Shown: piece after piece, positions 48,798-58,660 of the stretch
How the letters are laid out: the number at the start of each line of letters is the position of its first letter
How positions within the stretch are numbered: position 1 is the first letter of the stretch
Assembly (NCBI GenBank): GCA_963676865.2
Contig: CAXXSS010000001.1
Location: forward strand, 1,054,001 to 1,118,000
Origin: JAAYUD01 sp963676865
Lineage (GTDB): Bacteria; Bacteroidota; Bacteroidia; Bacteroidales; Bacteroidaceae
DNA length: 64,000 nucleotides
Direction of reading: 5' to 3'
The notes under the pieces: model-generated
What the model was told of the DNA's origin: nothing
What the model saw: the letters and a program-made list of their open reading frames with translations, nothing else
Databases searched by the model: none
Made by a program: the position numbers and the translations under genes

Positions 48798-50045
48798 TCA
48801 TTCATCTCTTATTGCATCAATCGGTTTGATAGCCAGCGCACGGAATGCAGGTGCCAATCCGGCAACCATCCCCAAAGAAAGTAGCAGAAAAGCCACCCCA
48901 AGAGCCATACCAAATGAAACTTGAAATTGAATACCGCTAAAAGTATCACCCGAATTCACACCGACTTCAAGAACTTGTAATACCAATACGGCAAAACATA
49001 TTCCGGTCATACCGGCAATCAACGTAAGCACCATACTCTCGGATAGAATCTGTTGCAATATATCACGAGGTTGGGCACCTATGGCGCGTCTAATTCCTAT
49101 TTCAATCGTTCTTTCTCTAACAGTTACCATCATGATGTTGCTAACTCCGATAACTCCTGCCAACAAGGTACCCAGTCCAACCAACCAAATCAAAATTCTA
49201 ATACCGGTAAACAAATTATCGATCATCGAGAACATGGCCTCGGCATTAAGAAGTTGCATGGATTCGCCATCATTAGGAGCTATGAGATGTCTTTCTTTTA
49301 AGACTTTCTCTATTTGTGGTTGCACATCAGTGATCTTATGTCCCGGCTTTACCAGCACGCACATCAAATCAACCTGATCTCCTCTGTTGTATATATCTTG
49401 ATAAGTAGTATATGGTATCACGATACTTTGCGAAGCACGTCCACCAATATTCACATTACTCTCTGAGCCCGACACACCAATGACGCAATAATAGGTACTA
49501 CCTACCTGAATATACTTACCACAGGGGTCTACCCCGTTTTCAAAAAGTTCCTGCTTCACGCGCTTCCCTATAGTACACACTTTGCGACGCTGACGAATAT
49601 CAATGTCGTTGATGAAACGTCCCGAAATCATTTTTTGCTCTTCAATTTGAGTATACTCAGGATAAAGTCCTTTTACCGTATAAGAGCCCTTTTTATCCTT
49701 ATATATCGTAGTCATTCCCCACGAAGCATTATGTGGCGTAACAAGTTCTAGTCCCTTCACTTTACTTTTAACCAATGCCATATCGCTCATTACCATATTC
49801 CAATGACGCCCCTTACGAAATCCCTTATATGCTTTTGAAGTAGGTTGAGCCCACATAAAGCCAGAGTTCGTTGCAAAGCCTTCAAAATTCTGCGACATCA
49901 TCTGTTGCAACCCCTTACCACCTCCGATAAGAGCAATCAACATAAAGATGCCCCAAAAGACTCCAAAGGCAGTAAGTAAGCTGCGAGTTTTATTTCGAGT
50001 TATCGTGAGGAGTATTTCACCCCATGTATCCACATCCATTTTCAT
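48798..50045 (-). CDS. ABC transporter permease, MacB/FtsX type
   Basis: A 415-residue permease: one helix at about 22-43, a large periplasmic MacB_PCD domain, and three C-terminal helices with the FtsX pattern (GVIGVSNIMMVTVRERTIEIGIRRAIGAQ). It begins 2 bp after the upstream permease ends. Two different permease genes in one operon suggest a heterodimer. Confidence 0.9.
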   Translation of the reverse strand: MKMDVDTWGEILLTITRNKTRSLLTAFGVFWGIFMLIALIGGGKGLQQMMSQNFEGFATNSGFMWAQPTSKAYKGFRKGRHWNMVMSDMALVKSKVKGLELVTPHNASWGMTTIYKDKKGSYTVKGLYPEYTQIEEQKMISGRFINDIDIRQRRKVCTIGKRVKQELFENGVDPCGKYIQVGSTYYCVIGVSGSESNVNIGGRASQSIVIPYTTYQDIYNRGDQVDLMCVLVKPGHKITDVQPQIEKVLKERHLIAPNDGESMQLLNAEAMFSMIDNLFTGIRILIWLVGLGTLLAGVIGVSNIMMVTVRERTIEIGIRRAIGAQPRDILQQILSESMVLTLIAGMTGICFAVLVLQVLEVGVNSGDTFSGIQFQVSFGMALGVAFLLLSLGMVAGLAPAFRALAIKPIDAIRDE

Positions 50046-50047
50046 AA

Positions 50048-51301
50048 TTATTCTGCTCTTAATGCCTCGATCGGTCTAATTTTCGTCGCTTTGCGAGCGG
50101 GAAAAAATCCGGCCAATGTTCCGGCTATGATTAAAGTAACCGTAGCTTGTATCGCTACACTGATATCTACCGTAGGATTGGAGAAAACGGTCGTCGAGAA
50201 GACTCCCGCATTCATTGTTTGATTGCCAAACAGAGCATTCATATATTCGGTTGCTGCTACTCCGGCAAACATTCCGATATATCCGAAAAGAGCTGTAATT
50301 GCAATACTTTCAGCAATAATAAGTCTCAGGATAGAGGCAGGTTTGGCACCCAATGCTTTGCGAATACCAAATTCGCGAGTTCTCTCCCTGACAGTAATCA
50401 GCATTATATTGCTCACCCCTACTATTCCACTCAGCAACGTAAAAATTCCAATGACCCAAATGGCCACTTTCAAGATATGATTACCCTGCTGCTGATCCAG
50501 ATATTGTTCCAAGCGGTTCCATATCCAGATAGCCGACTTGTCAAGCGGATCAAAACTGTGGCTTTTGCCCATTGTGGCACGATAACTATCCTCGAAATCA
50601 GAATTTGCAGGCTTAGTATCCAGCCCTTTCGTCGTAAAAATAATATCATCTATCGAATCACCTTTACAATAAATCAACTGAGAAGTACTAAAGGGCACAT
50701 AAGCATCATTCGACTGGTTTTCGCTATCTATAGCATAAATGCCAATAACCTGATACATTAAACCATTGACATTAATTAGGAAACCGATAGGATTTGTCTG
50801 ATGAAGAAATAACGTTTTCACCGTCTTCTCACACAACACAATAACCTTGCGTTTTTCACTAATATCCTGTTCGTTTATGAAACGCCCCATTTTCATTTTG
50901 CACGATTCAATATTCACATAATCGGGATTAACTCCGACTATTGAAAGAGATGTACCTTCGGTACCATAACTTACCGTATCAGAATGCGAAATGGTAGCCC
51001 CGGCAGTCATCACATTCTTTTGGAAATGTCTTTTTAGGAGGTCAACATCCTTATTTTTAAATAATATTCTACGACCAATAGTCAGGCCATTGAATGGCTT
51101 GGAAGTCTGTCCGGCAAATATACGAACAGAGTTCAATGCGCGCGATTGGGAATTTTTCTCAAAAGCATGAATCAAACCATTACCAGCTCCCAGAAGTACA
51201 ATAAGGATAAAGATACCCCATGCCACAGAGAAACCGGTAAGGAAAGTACGCAACTTATTGCGCTTGATAGTGCCATATATTTCTTGCCAAAAATCTATCA
51301 T
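50048..51301 (-). CDS. ABC transporter permease, MacB/FtsX type
   Basis: A 417-residue permease with the same plan: N-terminal helix (about 20-42), periplasmic domain, and C-terminal FtsX helices (GIVGVSNIMLITVRERTREFGIRKALGAK). It has the FtsX-coupling motif expected to contact the ATPase. It follows the ATPase gene by 22 bp. Confidence 0.9.
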   Translation of the reverse strand: MIDFWQEIYGTIKRNKLRTFLTGFSVAWGIFILIVLLGAGNGLIHAFEKNSQSRALNSVRIFAGQTSKPFNGLTIGRRILFKNKDVDLLKRHFQKNVMTAGATISHSDTVSYGTEGTSLSIVGVNPDYVNIESCKMKMGRFINEQDISEKRKVIVLCEKTVKTLFLHQTNPIGFLINVNGLMYQVIGIYAIDSENQSNDAYVPFSTSQLIYCKGDSIDDIIFTTKGLDTKPANSDFEDSYRATMGKSHSFDPLDKSAIWIWNRLEQYLDQQQGNHILKVAIWVIGIFTLLSGIVGVSNIMLITVRERTREFGIRKALGAKPASILRLIIAESIAITALFGYIGMFAGVAATEYMNALFGNQTMNAGVFSTTVFSNPTVDISVAIQATVTLIIAGTLAGFFPARKATKIRPIEALRAE

Positions 51302-51323
51302 CCGAAACTAGTTGTTAAAAGAA

Positions 51324-52043
51324 TTATTTCATAATACCGTTCACTCCGAAAGGAGAAGCGTTGTGATCCACATTCTGTTCGATTTCGCCAATAATGCCAT
51401 CCTTGATATGTATTATCTTATCGGTTTGGTTGGCGACGCCACTTTCATGAGTCACGACAATGATGGTCTGCCCTTGAGCATGCAATTCTTTCAAAATATC
51501 CATCACTTCTACCGAAGTCTTACTATCCAAAGCACCAGTAGGCTCATCGGCGAGAATAATCTGAGGATGTGTTATCAATGCCCGAGCAATGGCTACTCGC
51601 TGTTTCTGTCCACCACTCATTTCATTAGGCATGTGCATCGCCCAGTCTTTCAAACCAAGCCGATCCAAATATTCCATAGCCAACTGATTACGTTTTTTGC
51701 GCCGTATCCCTTGATAAAAGAGTGGCAATGATACATTCTCCATGGCATTTTTAAACGAGATCAAATTGAACGACTGAAAAATAAAGCCAATCATTCTATT
51801 TCGATAATCGGCAGCTTTCCGCTCACTTATATTTTTTATTAATATATCGTTAAGATAGTATTCTCCCGAATCATAGTTATCGAGAATACCTAATATATTA
51901 AGTAAGGTAGATTTTCCTGAACCTGAAGATCCCATTATCGAAACGAACTCTCCCTTTTCAATATTCAAATCAATTCCTTTCAGCACATGGAGCGGTGCAC
52001 CATTGTTATACGTTTTATTGATTTCTTTCAGCTGTATCATCAT
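51324..52043 (-). CDS. ABC transporter ATP-binding protein, MacB/LolD type
   Basis: A 239-residue ATPase: Walker A GSSGSGKSTLL (about 38-48), signature MSGGQKQRVAIARAL, Walker B ILADEPTGALD, and the H-loop VTHE. It powers the two FtsX-type permeases in a MacAB-TolC-like exporter or a mechanotransmitter system. It is the first gene of the operon; its promoter faces the glucokinase gene at 52256. Confidence 0.92.
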   Translation of the reverse strand: MMIQLKEINKTYNNGAPLHVLKGIDLNIEKGEFVSIMGSSGSGKSTLLNILGILDNYDSGEYYLNDILIKNISERKAADYRNRMIGFIFQSFNLISFKNAMENVSLPLFYQGIRRKKRNQLAMEYLDRLGLKDWAMHMPNEMSGGQKQRVAIARALITHPQIILADEPTGALDSKTSVEVMDILKELHAQGQTIIVVTHESGVANQTDKIIHIKDGIIGEIEQNVDHNASPFGVNGIMK

Positions 52044-52255
52044 AACATGAGAAAATAATTAATCGATGTTTTATAGTAAGACGAATCAAAGATACAAAAA
52101 GTTGCAAGTTTGCAGGAAAATAGTCGAATAATTTTCAATCAACCTACAAAAGTTGTAAAATAGTAACGATTTCTTGGAAAAACATTTTGTAAATTGAAAC
52201 ATCTTTGCGTAATTTGTAGACAAATAAAACAAATTTATCATCCAACACAAGTATC

Positions 52256-53236
52256 ATGAATACAACAATAGAAAAGCCCTACGTAGTAGGTATTGACATA
52301 GGCGGCACCAATACCGTCTTTGGTATAGTAGACGCCCGTGGCACCATCATTGCCTGCGACGCAGTAAAAACAGCAGCATATCCCACTGTTGATGAATATG
52401 CGGATGCTGTCTGCGCCGGCCTGAGCAAATTATTTGAGGCTAATGGCGGAGCAAACAAAATCAAAGGCATCGGTATCGGCGCTCCAAATGGAAATTATTA
52501 TAGCGGTACGATAGAATTTGCTCCAAACCTTCCGTGGAAAGGAGTTATTACATTGGCAACCATGTTTGAGAAACGTCTCGGCATACCCACAGCTTTGACA
52601 AACGATGCAAATGCAGCCGGTATCGGTGAGATGACTTACGGTGCAGCCCGTGGTATGAAAGATTTTATTATGATTACCTTGGGAACAGGCGTAGGCAGCG
52701 GTGTCGTTGTTAACGGTCAAATGGTTTACGGTCATGACGGATTTGCCGGAGAATTAGGGCACACCATCATTCGCCGTGGCGGACGTGTATGCGGTTGCGG
52801 TCGCAAAGGTTGTCTGGAGACATATTGTTCGGCAACGGGTGTAGCCCGCACAGCCCGCGAGATGTTGACAGCAAGTACAGAAAGTAGTCTATTGCGGAAT
52901 ATACCAGCTGAGAGCATCACATCAAAAGACGTATACGATGCAGCTGTAAAAGGGGATAAAATAGCTATTGAGATCTTCAATTTCACCGGAGAGATTCTTG
53001 GTGAAGCCATAGCAGATTTCATCGCATTCTCCAGCCCCGAAGCTATTATCCTTTTTGGAGGTTTGGCTCACTCCGGTGATTTTATTCTCAAACCGGTTCA
53101 AAAAGCTATTGATGAAAACATCCTTCCTATATATAAAGGAAAGACTAAGTTATTGTTCTCTGAAATGAAAGATTCTGATGCTGCCGTACTAGGTGCAAGT
53201 GCATTGGCATGGGAGCTAAAAGATCTCAAAGCATAA
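52256..53236 (+). CDS. glk: ROK-family glucokinase
   Basis: A 326-residue sugar kinase. The ATP-binding GIDIGGTNTVFG start, the sugar-binding and catalytic Asp in ALTNDANAAGIGE, the ROK zinc motif CGCGRKGCLE and the HTI motif are present. It phosphorylates glucose, and perhaps N-acyl hexosamines, using ATP. Bacteroides glucokinases of the ROK type are common. It is a single gene with its own terminator (53270-53311). Confidence 0.88.
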   Translation: MNTTIEKPYVVGIDIGGTNTVFGIVDARGTIIACDAVKTAAYPTVDEYADAVCAGLSKLFEANGGANKIKGIGIGAPNGNYYSGTIEFAPNLPWKGVITLATMFEKRLGIPTALTNDANAAGIGEMTYGAARGMKDFIMITLGTGVGSGVVVNGQMVYGHDGFAGELGHTIIRRGGRVCGCGRKGCLETYCSATGVARTAREMLTASTESSLLRNIPAESITSKDVYDAAVKGDKIAIEIFNFTGEILGEAIADFIAFSSPEAIILFGGLAHSGDFILKPVQKAIDENILPIYKGKTKLLFSEMKDSDAAVLGASALAWELKDLKA

Positions 53237-53269
53237 TCTAACACTATTTATTGCTAAAAGCAATGACTT

Positions 53270-53311
53270 AGGTCCGGTTCTACTACAAATGTTGAGCCGG
53301 ACCTTTTTTAT
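53270..53311 (+). terminator. Glucokinase terminator
   Basis: AGGTCCGGTTC and GAGCCGGACCT form an 11-bp stem (one G.T) around a 13-nt loop, followed by a run of seven T. Confidence 0.88.
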
Positions 53312-53589
53312 GAATAATCACACACGTCGCACCTACGGAAAAGAGATTCAAAACCTGTAATCTGAAATTTGCCAAGCCGCCGAAAGGTAAAATGGTACAC
53401 TATGCGCCATCCGTTTCCTGCAATCATTTGCGAAGTGATTGTTAACATATATACTAATACTTTCTTATCCCAACCTCGCTTTCAAGGTACTACAAGGCAC
53501 TATTTTCATAATCGATTCACCGCTCGGATGTAAACTAAATCAGGTGAAGGAATAAAGAGGACATGTGCAATACGCTGATAGACAGCGAC

Positions 53590-53653
53590 AAATTCATAAG
53601 GATGAAACTAAAAGTTTGTAAGTATAAACTTTTAGTTTCGTCCTTATGAATTT
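53590..53653. repeat. 64-nt hairpin of the dispersed element (copy 3)
   Basis: Nearly perfect pairing over about 28 bp around a GTAAGTA loop. Compared with 39949-40012, a C-G pair here is an A-T pair there at the same position of the stem. Confidence 0.75.
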
Positions 53654-53963
53654 TTATGTTCGTCCTTATCATTTTCCGAAAGCGTAGCTTCAATTTTGTA
53701 TATCAAGAAAGCCACTTCAGTGTAGTTAAAATAGTATCAGTATCACCCCCAATATCCACCTCCCAAAACATTCAGAAAAGCAGCATCAATATTACTACTT
53801 TAGATCAACGCAATTTTGCGTCAATGAGGATGTGTGTCCCGGGTTCATCAATAAAAATGAGGAGACTAAATGACATAAGGGACTAAATAAATGGGACACA
53901 CTCGTATATAGACAAACAGCTTCTCAGCTACCTGTAGGCTATCATTTAGACTTATTCTAAGCA

Positions 53964-54024
53964 GAGGTCCGCTGAAAATAAGGAGTCGACAGTATACTCT
54001 AGGGCCGATTTTCGGACCTCTTTT
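53964..54024 (+). terminator. Terminator-like hairpin in copy 3 of the element
   Basis: GAGGTCCG (53964-53971) pairs with CGGACCTC (54013-54020), extended by AAAAT/ATTTT, with TTTT after the second arm. The large loop makes this a weak call. Confidence 0.4.
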
Positions 54025-54375
54025 CGCTGGCGTTGTATACGGTGCATCGTTAACTTACTGAATGGTAGTGCCGTATGGTGTCATACGGAGGTGGCAAAGG
54101 TTGAAATGCAGATGATTTCATGGTCGTGGAATGCAGCAATGGACTCTTACCACCCAGAACCACATATGGACCTAAATTTGTTGACGTCCATACGTTTTCA
54201 AAAAAACTTAAGGACGTCACCGAAAAAACTAACATACGACGATTTTGTTTATGCCGCAGGCTCGAAAGCCTTTATTTATGTGCTATTAATAATACTTATG
54301 TTCAGCCCCTAGATTTTACCGGTGAGCCCGAAAGCTACATCCATCAGTTTTCATAGGCAAAAGAGGCATCCGCAC

Positions 54376-54419
54376 TAAAAAGCCCCAAGGAGCTATTGTA
54401 TACAAAGCACCTCAGGGCA
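54376..54419 (-). terminator. Terminator of the DUF349 gene
   Basis: On the minus strand, GCCCtGAGGtGCT pairs with AGCtCCTtGGGGC around an AT loop, and TTTT follows. Confidence 0.75.
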
Positions 54420-54451
54420 AATAAGTTTTTCAACCTTAGACTAAGAATGGT

Positions 54452-56521
54452 TTATTCTGTCTTTCCGGATTCTTGTCTAAGTTGGTCGTCTACCGCTTTT
54501 ATCTTTTCTTGAGCAAGTTCTAGATCGGCTTTCAGGTTCTCTACCTTACGGTTCAACTCATCGAGTAACGAACTTCCACTTTTTGAAGATGAAGACAAGA
54601 ATCCTAAATTATTTTCATAAGTTTGCAATTCACTCTTCATGTTTTCATAAGCTCTAACAAGCTTTTCGCGCTCACGATAAAGATTGGAAGAGCCATTGCC
54701 CGACATCGAAATAGAAGACTTGAAATTGTTAAGATTTCTATTAGAAGCCGAAATATGAAAACGTTTAAACAGCTCGTCTACCTGAGAATGGAATTGCTCA
54801 TAAATTCTGTCCTTTTCTTTGAAAGGCACATGGCCTATCTCATTCCATCCTTTTATAAGGGTGCGAACTTTATCGTTTGCTTCATTATCGTCAACATCTT
54901 CACCTATTTCATTGAGTTGTTTGATAATCTCTTTCTTCTTATCTAGATTTTCTACTTCGGCAGAATGTTGTGAGTTGTTCACTTTATTCTTTTGTTCAAA
55001 GAAATAGTCGCAAGCCGTAATGAACTGCTTCCAGACAGCATCCGAATATTTTTTTGCAACAGGTCCTACTGTCTTCCATTCTTTTTGGAGTTTGCTTAGG
55101 GCATCTGCTGTAGCTTTCCAGTCCGTACTATCTTTCAACGCTTCAGCCATCTTAACCAATTCACGTTTCTTGGCAAGGTTGACATTCATACCCTCTTTCA
55201 GAGACTTAAAGAACTCGCCTTTACGCTTGAAAAAGTCGTCACAGTCTTTACGGAAACGTTCAAAAATTTTAGAATTCATCTTTTTAGGGACGAAACCGAT
55301 GGTCTTCCATTTATTCTGTAGTGCAATAACTTCTTGCGTTTTATCTTCCCAGCCCGCAAAAGATTTCAAGGTCTCCCACTCAATAGATTCGATTATTTCG
55401 CAAATGACGGTTTTCTGGTCGAGATTATGTTGTTCTTCATCTTTGAGCTCTTCAAAATGCTGCTGATGGCGACGGTTAACAGCCGACGAGGCATTTTTAA
55501 AACGCTGCCAAATAGCTTCTCTTAAATCTTTGGCGACAGGGCCGGTATCCCGAAATTCTTGATGAAGTTTCTGTAACTGATGAAAGGCAGAAACCACGTC
55601 GGGTTCATCATTCAGTTTCTCGGCTATTTCACAAAGACGATTTTTTATTTCAAGATTCTTTTTGAAATCATATTCTCTGAATTCATTATTCAACTTCAGT
55701 ATATCATAGAATTTTTCTACATAAAGCTGATAATTCTTCCACAGTTCATTGGCACGCTCTTGCGGAATAGGCTTGGTTGCGTTCCATTGCTGCTGAATTT
55801 TTTTAAATTCGCCATAGTTGGCTTCTTCAGGAGATTCGACCATATCTTTCAATTCATTTATAATGGTCAATTTGACTTGCAAATTTTGCTCCTTTATTTT
55901 TTCTAATTCTTCAGCATTCTTATTCCTCTTCTCCTTAATCACGTTCATGATATCTTTGAACTCATCTTCCCGATGATCCGAGATGGGGACAAAGTCGCTT
56001 TCCACTCCTCCGTCTTCAATAAATTTCTTTTTCGCCTCTTCAACCTCTGTTGCATGAATTTTATAGAAAGCTTGTTTCAAAGCATCAATTTCTTGCTTAC
56101 CGACAGAACAATTACTGCCCGAAATTTCTTTCAAACGAGCAATGACTTCATCGTTATTATTAAAATGCTGATATTTTTTCACAACTGTTAACTCTGCATC
56201 CTCTTCTATCGAAGCAGCATCTTTTTCACTCTCATCCTCTTCCTTTTTTTCTTCTTCAACAAGCGAAATCTCTGATGCCGATTCTTCCACATCTTCTGCT
56301 GGCTGGGCAACTTCTACGGCTGTTTGTTCTTCGTTTACCAGTGCCGTTTGTTCTATTTCGGTAGTTTCACTTTCCACTTCTTCCTGTGGTTTTTCAACTA
56401 CGATTGTCGATACATCCTCAGCAGAAGTCGCCGTTTCATCAGTGACCTCGGCTGCTTTTTTTTCTTCTTCTAATTTGCCTTCATTTAAAGGCTGATTAGT
56501 GTCTTGAGTGTCCATCATCAT
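54452..56521 (-). CDS. DUF349-repeat protein
   Basis: About 689 residues from an ATG near 56521 (three consecutive ATGs; the exact start is uncertain). An acidic low-complexity N-terminus (about 1-120, rich in Glu, Ala and Val) is followed by several DUF349 repeats, recognisable by the recurring W-K-x-I/V-G-x-V/I-P-K-K and W-x-x-F pattern (TIGFVPKKMNSKIFERFR, TVGPVAKKYSDAVWKQF, EIGHVPFKEKDRIYEQF). The C-terminus is a coiled coil. The family is conserved in Bacteroidota; its function is not established. It is a single gene with its own terminator. Confidence 0.88.
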   Translation of the reverse strand: MMMDTQDTNQPLNEGKLEEEKKAAEVTDETATSAEDVSTIVVEKPQEEVESETTEIEQTALVNEEQTAVEVAQPAEDVEESASEISLVEEEKKEEDESEKDAASIEEDAELTVVKKYQHFNNNDEVIARLKEISGSNCSVGKQEIDALKQAFYKIHATEVEEAKKKFIEDGGVESDFVPISDHREDEFKDIMNVIKEKRNKNAEELEKIKEQNLQVKLTIINELKDMVESPEEANYGEFKKIQQQWNATKPIPQERANELWKNYQLYVEKFYDILKLNNEFREYDFKKNLEIKNRLCEIAEKLNDEPDVVSAFHQLQKLHQEFRDTGPVAKDLREAIWQRFKNASSAVNRRHQQHFEELKDEEQHNLDQKTVICEIIESIEWETLKSFAGWEDKTQEVIALQNKWKTIGFVPKKMNSKIFERFRKDCDDFFKRKGEFFKSLKEGMNVNLAKKRELVKMAEALKDSTDWKATADALSKLQKEWKTVGPVAKKYSDAVWKQFITACDYFFEQKNKVNNSQHSAEVENLDKKKEIIKQLNEIGEDVDDNEANDKVRTLIKGWNEIGHVPFKEKDRIYEQFHSQVDELFKRFHISASNRNLNNFKSSISMSGNGSSNLYREREKLVRAYENMKSELQTYENNLGFLSSSSKSGSSLLDELNRKVENLKADLELAQEKIKAVDDQLRQESGKTE

Positions 56522-56648
56522 AAATTTATTTTTAAGGATTGGAAAATTTACCAATCGTCGATTAAGTTACAAATTAAGGAAATAAAATAATTACTTCAAT
56601 ACATTTTCGTGTTTTTTTTTCAATAATATTAAAAATTACTGAAAAAAA

Positions 56649-57443
56649 CTATTTCTTTTCACTAGAGCAAACGGAACTTACTAAATTTGTTAAATCAACA
56701 AATTCTTGTACAGACAATTGCTCGGGACGACGATTAAACAAAGCATCATCAGTAACCGGACATCGTTCTCCCAATATCGGTTTGATAGAATTACGTAAAG
56801 TCTTACGCCTTTGATTAAAAGTTGTTTTAACGACTTGTTTAAAAAGTTTCTCGTCACACCCCAATGAGAGAGTATTGTTTCGAGTCATACGAATGACTGC
56901 GCTCTTAACTTTAGGAGGCGGATTGAAAACAGAAGGCTCCACCGTAAAAAGATATTCTACTTTGTACCATGCCTGAATAAGTACGCTAAGTATGCCATAA
57001 GCCTTATGCCCAGGTTCAGAAGCAATACGTTCGGCAACCTCCTTCTGTATCATCCCCGTACAGCAAGGGACAATATTTTTATATTCAAGCATCTTAAAAA
57101 AAATCTGACTTGAAATATTATAAGGATAATTACCAGTAAGTACAAACGGAGCTCCTTCGAATAATTTATTCAGATCCATTCGCAGAAAATCCTCTTCAAT
57201 TATATTGTCTTGCAACGACGGAAAGGCGCGACACAGATAGCTCACCGACTCATAATCTATTTCAACGACCTTTACAGAACGTTGTTTGGAAACCAAATAC
57301 TGAGTGAGTACTCCCATACCGGGTCCCACTTCCAAAATAGGGATATCAGGTTCAACATCTACCGTATCAGCAATACGTTGAGCAATAGATTGGTCTTTTA
57401 AAAAATGTTGACCAAGAAACTTTTTAGGCCTTACTGTCTTCAT
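56649..57443 (-). CDS. rsmA: 16S rRNA (adenine1518-N6/adenine1519-N6)-dimethyltransferase
   Basis: 264 residues from the ATG at 57443 (KTVRPKKFLGQHFLKD). SAM-binding motif LEVGPGMGVLTQYL and catalytic NYPYNIS are present. It dimethylates two adjacent adenosines near the 3' end of 16S rRNA, a late step in small-subunit assembly. It is divergent from the flippase-like gene at 57493, with a 49-bp gap. Confidence 0.95.
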   Translation of the reverse strand: MKTVRPKKFLGQHFLKDQSIAQRIADTVDVEPDIPILEVGPGMGVLTQYLVSKQRSVKVVEIDYESVSYLCRAFPSLQDNIIEEDFLRMDLNKLFEGAPFVLTGNYPYNISSQIFFKMLEYKNIVPCCTGMIQKEVAERIASEPGHKAYGILSVLIQAWYKVEYLFTVEPSVFNPPPKVKSAVIRMTRNNTLSLGCDEKLFKQVVKTTFNQRRKTLRNSIKPILGERCPVTDDALFNRRPEQLSVQEFVDLTNLVSSVCSSEKK

Positions 57444-57460
57444 AATCACAAACAAATAAC

Positions 57461-57468
57461 TACTTTTG
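57461..57468 (+). promoter_or_regulatory. -7 promoter element for the flippase-like gene
   Basis: TACTTTTG fits TAnnTTTG and lies 24 bp before the ATG at 57493, which supports that start over the TTG at 57466. Confidence 0.5.
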
Positions 57469-57492
57469 CACCCGACAAAGGTAACTGTTTTA

Positions 57493-58503
57493 ATGAAGAA
57501 AGTTGATTTTAATATAAAGAAACTGATAAAAAAGGTTTTAAAAATAATCTTACCACTTGTTTTAGGCGGTTTTATATTATGCTGGATTTATCGGGATTTT
57601 GATTTCAAGAAAGCAGAACAAGTCTTTTTGCACGGAATCAATTGGTGGTGGATGATAGCGTCCCTATTCTTCGGGACGATGAGTCATATCATCCGTGGCT
57701 GGCGTTGGCGTCAGACACTCGAGCCGCTGAACGAATATCCACGATTGTCGACTTGCGCTTATGCCATTTTTATTTCTTATGCGACTAACCTCCTATTGCC
57801 ACGGGTAGGCGAGATATCACGCTGTGGGATATTGACCAAATATGAGAATGTGTCTTTTTCGAAATCACTGGGTACCGTTGTCACTGAGAGAATAATCGAT
57901 TCGCTTGTATCGCTAACTATCGCAGGCATTACTTTTCTGCTACAAGCTAATATTTTTTTAAAATTCTTTCAAAACACAGGAACCAAGTTCCCTTCATTGG
58001 CACATTTATTCACATCGGTAGATTTTTATATTATTCTGTTCAGCATAATAGGTATCTTTATTTTAATGTATTACCTAGTCCGTACCCTTTCCTTTTTCGA
58101 ACGAGTCAAAGGAATAGTGATTAACATCTGGGCAGGAATCATTTCGTTGAAAAAAGTACACAACCTTCCGTTGTTCATCTTATATACCATATTGATATGG
58201 GGATGTTATTTTCTTCATTTCTATCTTACTTTCTACTGCTTCTCGTTTACTTCAAACCTAAGCATGGCAGCAGCAATGGTTTTATTCGTAGGAGGAACAT
58301 TTGCAGTGATAGTTCCCACTCCCAATGGAGCAGGTCCATGGCATTTTGCCATCATCACAATGATGGTGTTGTATGGTATAGACAGTACTGATGCCGGAAT
58401 ATTTGCATTAATCGTCCATAGTATCCAAACTTTATTGGTAATCGTTTGTGGCATATACGGCATGATAGCGCTGGGTATCAGGAAGAAGGCTCTGAATAAA
58501 TGA
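57493..58503 (+). CDS. Lysylphosphatidylglycerol synthase TM-region (UPF0104)-type membrane protein
   Basis: 336 residues from the ATG at 57493, with about eight membrane helices. The sequence RGWRWRQTLEP, a conserved PRVGEISR motif and a C-terminal GGTFAVIVPTPNGAGPWHFA motif match the UPF0104 family, the membrane part of lipid flippase/synthases such as MprF. There is no synthase domain, so it probably moves or flips a lipid. The substrate is unknown. Confidence 0.85.
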   Translation: MKKVDFNIKKLIKKVLKIILPLVLGGFILCWIYRDFDFKKAEQVFLHGINWWWMIASLFFGTMSHIIRGWRWRQTLEPLNEYPRLSTCAYAIFISYATNLLLPRVGEISRCGILTKYENVSFSKSLGTVVTERIIDSLVSLTIAGITFLLQANIFLKFFQNTGTKFPSLAHLFTSVDFYIILFSIIGIFILMYYLVRTLSFFERVKGIVINIWAGIISLKKVHNLPLFILYTILIWGCYFLHFYLTFYCFSFTSNLSMAAAMVLFVGGTFAVIVPTPNGAGPWHFAIITMMVLYGIDSTDAGIFALIVHSIQTLLVIVCGIYGMIALGIRKKALNK

Positions 58504-58660
58504 ATAGAGCGCCACGTAGGCAGGAAGAAGGACAACACCTCCATTAAATAAAAATAGAGTAATAGTAAATTTCCAGTTTTTATACTTATCTTTGTGAACA
58601 TGTAAGAAAAGCAAGCACTTTTCTCCTTGCATTGAACAGAAAGAAAACAAATTTGAAAGC

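Larger units (their letters stand above)
53456..54328. repeat. Dispersed element, copy 3, uninterrupted
   Basis: Non-coding. It has the 64-nt hairpin (53590-53653), the 38-bp invertible-loop unit (54182-54219) and a right end GGTGAGCC preceded by ATTTTACC (terminal repeat, 54304-54328), but not the left segment of copies 1 and 2 (similarity begins at about 53456). It also holds other hairpins: GTGTGTCCC (53832-53840)/GGGACACAC (53893-53901) and CCGTATG (54071-54077)/CATACGG (54082-54088). Confidence 0.72.

Noticed and set aside
54091..54312. 73-codon plus-strand frame over copy 3 of the element
   Set aside because: It shares its phase with the frame in copy 1 but the central part differs because of the inverted loop. 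No start signals are convincing.
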